A DNA stretch of 64,000 bases. Source: Metabacillus litoralis (GTDB taxonomy: Bacteria; Bacillota; Bacilli; Bacillales; Bacillaceae). Location of the stretch: the NCBI RefSeq assembly GCF_003667825.1, contig NZ_CP033043.1, forward strand, positions 621,001 through 685,000, in the 5' to 3' direction. The first letter of the stretch is position 1, and every line of letters begins with the position of its first letter. The notes under the pieces were generated by a model. That model saw only the letters and a program-made list of their open reading frames with translations. It was not told the origin of the DNA and ran no database searches. Positions 59,626-64,000 of the stretch are shown piece by piece. The translations under genes and the position numbers were made by a program.

Positions 59626-60552
59626 ATGAAAAAGTGGAGGTTTCTTTTATGTTCATTCTTTCTCGTTATACTTTTTACTGGTTGTAGTAACAATTCAAGT
59701 GAGAGTGCAACTGAGAATACGACGAGTCAATCCGCTGATCAAGCTGTTCCGGAACTGGAAAAGAAAGAACAATCAGAATCAGGCTCAGTAGAAAATACGG
59801 TTGAAAAGGAAAAAAAGGAAGATAGCATTGATAGTGATAGGATGGTTATTTATACAGCTGACCTGTCTATAAAAGTATTGAATTTTGATGAAACAGTGAA
59901 ATTTGTTCAAGAGAAAATAGAAACTTTACATGGATATGTTGTACAGTCTCATTCCTACTCTGTGGATGGTGGAGAAACGGTTGAGGGTACAATAACAGTG
60001 AGAATACCCCAGGAATCTTTTCATTTATTTTTGGAGAGTGTTGAAAAGGGGAGTACAAAGATTTTAGATCGTTCAATATCAGGTCAAGATGTAACAGAAG
60101 AATTTGTTGATCTTGAATCACGTTTAAAATCTAAACAAGTTGTTGAAAAAAGATTGCTTGAATTTATGGAGAATGCTGAAAAAACAGAGGATTTATTGAA
60201 AATTTCAAGCGACTTAGCAGCTATTCAAGAAGAAATTGAGACAGTAAAGGGAAGAATGAATTACTTAGATAATCAAGTAAGTTTAGCTACTGTAACCCTT
60301 CAAGTTAGAGAAGATAAAGTAAATGTTCCAGGACTTGATAATGAGGATTTGAATACTTGGGAGCGGACAAAGAAGCAGTTCATGGAAAGTGTGAATGTTG
60401 TTTTAAAATCAATGTCTAGTATTTTTATTTTCTTAGTTGGAAGTTTACCGATTTTAATTCTTATAGGTGGAATTCTTTTTATTACGCTTTTCATTTTTAA
60501 AAGAAAAAGAAAGCATAATCAAGGAAAACCACCAACTAATTTAGGTGAATAA
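59626..60552 (+). CDS. DUF4349 lipoprotein
   Basis: This 308-residue membrane-attached protein has a lipobox LFTGCSN (cysteine at about 20), a Ser/Glu-rich linker to about residue 70, and a DUF4349 domain (IYTADLSIKVLNFDETVKFV, GYVVQSHSYS, GTITVRIP). A coiled-coil hairpin follows (about 155-215: TEEFVDLESRLKSKQVVEKR, then SSDLAAIQEEIETVKGRMNY). There is a C-terminal membrane helix (about 268-292) with a basic tail. Family function is not established; the layout recalls periplasmic or cell-wall-facing adaptor subunits. GGAAGTG precedes ATG 59626. Confidence 0.88.
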   Translation: MKKWRFLLCSFFLVILFTGCSNNSSESATENTTSQSADQAVPELEKKEQSESGSVENTVEKEKKEDSIDSDRMVIYTADLSIKVLNFDETVKFVQEKIETLHGYVVQSHSYSVDGGETVEGTITVRIPQESFHLFLESVEKGSTKILDRSISGQDVTEEFVDLESRLKSKQVVEKRLLEFMENAEKTEDLLKISSDLAAIQEEIETVKGRMNYLDNQVSLATVTLQVREDKVNVPGLDNEDLNTWERTKKQFMESVNVVLKSMSSIFIFLVGSLPILILIGGILFITLFIFKRKRKHNQGKPPTNLGE

Positions 60553-60563
60553 ATGAAATGCTA

Positions 60564-60824
60564 TTATGTAGCCAAGACCGTTAAAATAAGCATCGTAATA
60601 AAGACAGAACCTATTACTAGTAGTACACTAACTAAAATAGGCATTTTTTTATCCTCAAGGTGATAACGGGGAAGAATTCTCTTTAGTGAGAGCGAAATAA
60701 TGATGTAAATGAATATAACCCCGATAATAAACGTAACACCACTAGACTCAAAACCTAGAAAGGCAAAATAAATTCCTGAAAAAAAGATTAGTAAGCAGTA
60801 TTCAATTAGAGTGTGTAATTTCAT
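60564..60824 (-). CDS. Small three-helix membrane protein
   Basis: This 86-residue protein has hydrophobic segments at about 6-25, 28-46 and 62-84 and a basic loop SLKRILPRYHLEDKKMP between the second and third. GGGAG is 12 bases before the ATG on the minus strand, somewhat far. It is convergent with the DUF4349 gene with 11 bases between them. No family is recognised. Confidence 0.65.
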   Translation of the reverse strand: MKLHTLIEYCLLIFFSGIYFAFLGFESSGVTFIIGVIFIYIIISLSLKRILPRYHLEDKKMPILVSVLLVIGSVFITMLILTVLAT

Positions 60825-60924
60825 GATAGTGATAGTCTCCCTTAAACTTTTAGATAGCTTATTTTAACATAAATTGAATATGAGTTTAAGAAAGGCAAGG
60901 ACGAAAAATTGAACTTATGGAAGT

Positions 60925-60956
60925 AAAGAAGCAGCCAGGAAAGCTGCTTCTTTTTT
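60925..60956. terminator. Bidirectional terminator near cstA
   Basis: AAAGAAGCAGC pairs with GCTGCTTCTTT around a 7-nt loop, with an extra T run on the plus strand. On the minus strand it closes cstA. Confidence 0.88.
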
Positions 60957-60965
60957 GGGATAATG

Positions 60966-62408
60966 CTATGCTGCAATATTTATGTCATCATCAAGTTGTA
61001 AATTATTTTCTCTTGCCTTAATAGCGGACTTATAAAAGAGTCCAATAATTAAAACAGTGACGATGCTAGCGCCGATATATGAGGTTGTTAATGATAATCC
61101 GAAGCCAATTGCTGCATTCAAAATATACGTGGTTGTGGCCATTGTCATGAAAATCCCTGGAATCATAGCAATCCAATAGTTTTTCTTAGCGATGAACAAA
61201 TACATTGAAGCTACCCATAATGCAATTACTGCTGTTGATTGGTTTGCCCAAGAAAAATAACGCCATAATAGTGTAAAGTCAATTTTAGTTAGCGCAAATG
61301 AGATAATGAACAATGGAATCGCAATCCAAAGGCGACTCATAATTTTAGATTGAGAAATGTTTAAATAGTCTGCAATGATCATACGTGCACTTCTAAATGC
61401 AGTATCTCCAGAAGTAATCGGTAGTACAATGACACCTAGAACTGCTAACGTTCCACCAATTGCTCCTAACATGGCAGTAGAAGCTTCACTTACAACTGCA
61501 GCTGGACCACCATTAGCTAAAATATCAGCTAATCCATTATAGCCGTCAAATAAACTCATAGCTGCAGCTGCCCAGATCATCGCAATAATACCTTCAGCAA
61601 TCATCATTCCATAGAAAATAAAGCGACCTTGAGATTCATTTTGTGTTGTACGTGAAATGATCGGTGTTTGTGTTGCATGAAATCCAGATAAGGCTCCACA
61701 AGAGATAGTTAAAAATAATAGTGGGAAGATCGGTGCTTTATCAGGATGCATATTAGCAAACGTTAATTCAGGAATTGGTGCACCGGTAATGACTAATGAG
61801 ACACCTACACCAATTGCACTTATTAAAAGTAAAGCCCCGAAAATTGGATATAAACGACCAATAACCTTATCGATTGGTAATAGTGTTGCTAAAATATAAT
61901 AGATAAAGATAGCACCTATAATCACTCCAAATGATACCCAGTCAGGAGTAATACCTGCTAATAAATCGGCTGGTGCTGTTACAAATACAGTTCCCACTAA
62001 AAGTAATAATAAAATAGCAAAAGCATTTACAACATGTTTCATTGCTTTACCTAAAAATTTCCCTGCAAGCTCTGGTAAGTGTGCTCCACGATTACGAATT
62101 GAAATCATTCCTGTCAAATAATCATGAACAGCACCAGCGAAAATACATCCGATGACAATCCAAATGAATGCGGCTGGACCATATAATGCTCCCATAATAG
62201 GTCCGAAGATTGGTCCTACTCCAGCAATATTTAATAATTGAATAAGAGAATTACGTTTCTTGCCCATAGGGAGGTAATCAACGTCATCTCTACGAGTGAT
62301 AGCTGGTGTTTTTCTTGCTTCTTTCACACCAAAGACTTTTTCTACAAAACGACCGTAAATAAAATATCCTAAGATTAATAGTACAATTCCAGCAATAAAT
62401 GTATACAT
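60966..62408 (-). CDS. cstA: CstA-family carbon starvation / pyruvate-peptide transporter
   Basis: This 480-residue protein has about 13 membrane helices and belongs to the CstA family. Blocks include RRDDVDYLPMGKKR, HFASIAGAGPI-like text here LLNIAGVGPIFGPIMGALYG, and SGFHATQTPIISRT, plus SGDTAFRSARMIIAD. Longer members (about 600-700 residues) such as E. coli CstA and YjiY import pyruvate or peptides; this is the short form common in Firmicutes. GGAGG is 7 bases before its ATG. Two CRE-like sites upstream suggest CcpA repression, as expected for a starvation gene. Confidence 0.93.
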   Translation of the reverse strand: MYTFIAGIVLLILGYFIYGRFVEKVFGVKEARKTPAITRRDDVDYLPMGKKRNSLIQLLNIAGVGPIFGPIMGALYGPAAFIWIVIGCIFAGAVHDYLTGMISIRNRGAHLPELAGKFLGKAMKHVVNAFAILLLLLVGTVFVTAPADLLAGITPDWVSFGVIIGAIFIYYILATLLPIDKVIGRLYPIFGALLLISAIGVGVSLVITGAPIPELTFANMHPDKAPIFPLLFLTISCGALSGFHATQTPIISRTTQNESQGRFIFYGMMIAEGIIAMIWAAAAMSLFDGYNGLADILANGGPAAVVSEASTAMLGAIGGTLAVLGVIVLPITSGDTAFRSARMIIADYLNISQSKIMSRLWIAIPLFIISFALTKIDFTLLWRYFSWANQSTAVIALWVASMYLFIAKKNYWIAMIPGIFMTMATTTYILNAAIGFGLSLTTSYIGASIVTVLIIGLFYKSAIKARENNLQLDDDINIAA

Positions 62409-62430
62409 AAAAGGACCTCCATTAGAATGA

Positions 62431-62444
62431 TGAATACGCTTACA
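62431..62444 (-). promoter_or_regulatory. CRE-like CcpA site of cstA, proximal
   Basis: TGAATACGCTTACA on the plus strand matches 13 of 14 CRE positions and lies 22 bases before the cstA start codon. Confidence 0.6.
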
Positions 62445-62517
62445 TGAATCTTAACAAAAAAACAACTCAAACGGAGTGTTTTGTGATTAAGATGTAAAAT
62501 AGAGAGTGTAACATGTA

Positions 62518-62531
62518 GTAAAACGCTTTCA
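62518..62531 (-). promoter_or_regulatory. CRE-like CcpA site of cstA, distal
   Basis: On the minus strand TGAAAGCGTTTTAC has a perfect TGAAAGCG half and 12 of 14 matches. It is 87 bases from the proximal site, or about eight helical turns. Confidence 0.45.
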
Positions 62532-62652
62532 AGATGCAGGTGATAATAAATAGAATGTAAGATTTAAAGTTATATATTTAAAAACAATTCGTATTCATAT
62601 ATGATGTTAATATCTGTTAAAAAAGGAAACTCTAAATAATGGAGGAAAAGAA

Positions 62653-63264
62653 GTGGAAGCAATATTGCATGGAATATTATTAGCATTTGGGTTAATTCTT
62701 CCTTTAGGTGCACAAAATGTGTTTGTTTTTAACCAAGGAGCACTTCAACCTCGATTTGTGCGGGCTCTTCCAGTTATTGTTACAGCAGCACTTTGTGATA
62801 CATTTTTAATTATTCTTGCAGTCCTAGGAGTATCTGTTATTGTTTTTTCATTTGAATGGTTAAAAATAACTATATTTTTGATAGGAATTATGTTTTTGCT
62901 TTATATGGGTTGGTCTGTTTGGAGGTCAGATGAACAGGCAGGTAAGGAGCACCAATCCTCCTCATTATCTCCAAAAAAACAAGTTATGTTTGCGATGAGT
63001 GTTTCTTTATTAAATCCACATGCAATCTTAGATACAATTGGTGTCATTGGGACGAGTTCACTTGCTTATAATGAAGGAGACAAGGTGTTATTTACACTAG
63101 CTTGTATTATTGTTTCGTGGATTTGGTTTGTTGGTCTCGCGCTGACAGGAAGAAGTATAAAGAAAATTGATCAAAATGGAAAACACTTGAGAAAGATAAA
63201 TAAAGTTTCTGCTCTTATTATTTGGGCAGTAGCTGTTTATTTAATCTTTCAATTAATAAGTTAA
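62653..63264 (+). CDS. LysE/ArgO-family amino acid exporter
   Basis: This 203-residue membrane protein has about six helices and the LysE/ArgO signature GLILPLGAQNVFVFNQGA in the first helix. It also has MSVSLLNPHAILDTIGVIG. Characterised relatives export lysine or arginine. It starts at GTG 62653 after GGAGG. Lysine-pathway genes dapH and dapL lie far upstream, so no direct link is claimed. The CPBP gene begins 14 bases after its stop and probably shares the transcript. Confidence 0.92.
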   Translation: MEAILHGILLAFGLILPLGAQNVFVFNQGALQPRFVRALPVIVTAALCDTFLIILAVLGVSVIVFSFEWLKITIFLIGIMFLLYMGWSVWRSDEQAGKEHQSSSLSPKKQVMFAMSVSLLNPHAILDTIGVIGTSSLAYNEGDKVLFTLACIIVSWIWFVGLALTGRSIKKIDQNGKHLRKINKVSALIIWAVAVYLIFQLIS

Positions 63265-63278
63265 AAGGAGATTTGTTG

Positions 63279-64000
63279 ATGAGGCAAAGTTTTATCAAAA
63301 TTGAAGAAGGTAAAAATACGCATAAGAGGTATATTGGTTCTCTATTTGTTATTTTAGCTTTTATGCTTATTTTAGGAACAGTTGCATATACAGTAGCACT
63401 TATATTAGGGGAGCTTGTTCAACCTGGTTTGATAGATTTTGAGACGGGGTTGGTAACAGACCCTTTAGTTGATCTTTACCTGCTACACTTGCAAAGCATT
63501 TTTTTGATTCTTGGTCTACTTATTGCAGTTAAAGCGATCTTAAAAAGAAGGTTTATCTCATTAATAACACCGTATAAAAACCTTAATTGGGGAAAAGTAT
63601 TTTATGGTTATGTAGTTTTATTTATATTATTAGTTGTGTTTACATTAATCGATTATGCCTTTTTCCCAAATGATTATTATTTAAATGATTTTGATGCTAA
63701 CAGGTTTATGTGGTTATTGGTTGCGGTAATTTTTCTGGTTCCGATTCAAACAACTTCTGAAGAACTTCTGTTCAGAGGGTTCCTTCTTCAGTGGGGAGCA
63801 AAATTTACGACAAATCCGATATTGCTTGCTATTATAGTTGGCGGGATTTTTGGTAGTCTTCACTTTTTTAACCCAGAAATGGAGTATGGAGCCTTTTGGG
63901 TAGCGCTAGATTATTTAGCAATGGGGTTTATTTGGACGTATATTTCAATAAAAACAAACAGTTCAGAGTTCTCTATTGGTGCACATGCAGCAAATAATAT
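63279..64000 (+). CDS. CPBP-family intramembrane metalloprotease, cut by window edge
   Basis: The frame opens at ATG 63279, 8 bases after AAAGGAG, and is still open at the window end after about 240 residues. It has several membrane helices and the CPBP (Abi, type II CAAX prenyl endopeptidase) motifs: TTSEELLFRGFLLQ with the EExxxR glutamates, and FGSLHFFNPE with the metal histidine. The third block begins at the edge (GAHAANN). Relatives process prenylated proteins or peptides and some give bacteriocin immunity; the role here is unknown. Confidence 0.9.
   Translation, partial: MRQSFIKIEEGKNTHKRYIGSLFVILAFMLILGTVAYTVALILGELVQPGLIDFETGLVTDPLVDLYLLHLQSIFLILGLLIAVKAILKRRFISLITPYKNLNWGKVFYGYVVLFILLVVFTLIDYAFFPNDYYLNDFDANRFMWLLVAVIFLVPIQTTSEELLFRGFLLQWGAKFTTNPILLAIIVGGIFGSLHFFNPEMEYGAFWVALDYLAMGFIWTYISIKTNSSEFSIGAHAANN

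Noticed and set aside
1..64000. tRNA, rRNA, CRISPR arrays, transposases, prophage or integrative-element genes
   Set aside because: I looked for cloverleaf-like blocks, regularly spaced repeats and recombinase or phage motifs on both strands and saw none.

Overview
The window is a chromosomal segment of a low-GC, endospore-forming Bacillaceae bacterium. The evidence is strong Gram-positive ribosome-binding sites, frequent TTG and GTG starts, an H-type spore SASP gene (sspH), AbbA and SipT, and B. subtilis-type control sites for FadR, CcpC, Fur, TnrA, CcpA, SigW and SigD. The gene order follows the B. subtilis segment ykuE-fadH-ykuI-(fsrA)-ykuJ-ykuK-abbA-ykuL(darB)-ccpC-dapH-dapL-ykuS-ykuT-ykuU-ykuV-mobA-moeA-mobB-moaE-moaD-yknU-yknV-yknWXYZ-fruRKA-sipT. 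The organism is not B. subtilis itself. It carries ppk1 and several inserted blocks, and at these positions it lacks the ykuNOP flavodoxin region, moeB, ykuG/H and rok. I cannot name a species; Metabacillus or a related genus would fit.

Layout. 0-5 kb: 3'-most part of polyphosphate kinase, a fluoride-exporter pair (crcB1-crcB2), and a PAS-GGDEF-EAL c-di-GMP enzyme. 5-20 kb: the yku block, with a FadR box at fadH, a Fur-box promoter followed by an FsrA-like small RNA, AbbA, the c-di-AMP sensor DarB, CcpC with a CcpC box, the lysine/DAP genes dapH-dapL, and redox proteins YkuU/YkuV. An MFS pump and a VOC protein are inserted. 20-24 kb: an overlapping molybdenum-cofactor operon ending in an orphan modB. 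24-32 kb: a decayed cold-shock gene, sspH, an MprF-like aminoacyltransferase domain without a flippase, a betaine (BCCT) transporter, and an amt-nucleotidyltransferase-exonuclease operon with two TnrA-type sites. 32-38 kb: a chemoreceptor with a SigD-like promoter and a c-di-GMP-I riboswitch, DehI-like, MEDS, MscL and GrpB proteins. 38-54 kb: yknUV ABC exporter, an inserted citrate cluster (citM-citS-citT-yflP-like, an AbrB-type permease, an ACT-malic enzyme), then SigW-type promoter and yknWXYZ. 54-59 kb: fruRKA, Ohr and signal peptidase. 59-64 kb: a GC-rich intergenic repeat, a DUF4349 lipoprotein, CstA with CRE-like sites, a LysE exporter and a CPBP protease cut by the right edge.

How they work together. 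Carbon control recurs: CcpC, CRE-like sites at citM, malic enzyme, fruR and cstA, and FadR at fadH. c-di-GMP recurs as well: a GGDEF-EAL enzyme, the degenerate EAL protein YkuI and the riboswitch on the chemoreceptor. Envelope and stress protection is represented by YknWXYZ, YkuT, MscL and Ohr. No tRNA, rRNA, CRISPR array, transposase or prophage gene was seen. The most interesting non-coding signals are the FsrA-like RNA, the riboswitch leader, the 10-bp-phased TGAT repeats before fruRKA, and the paired TnrA sites around the amt promoter.
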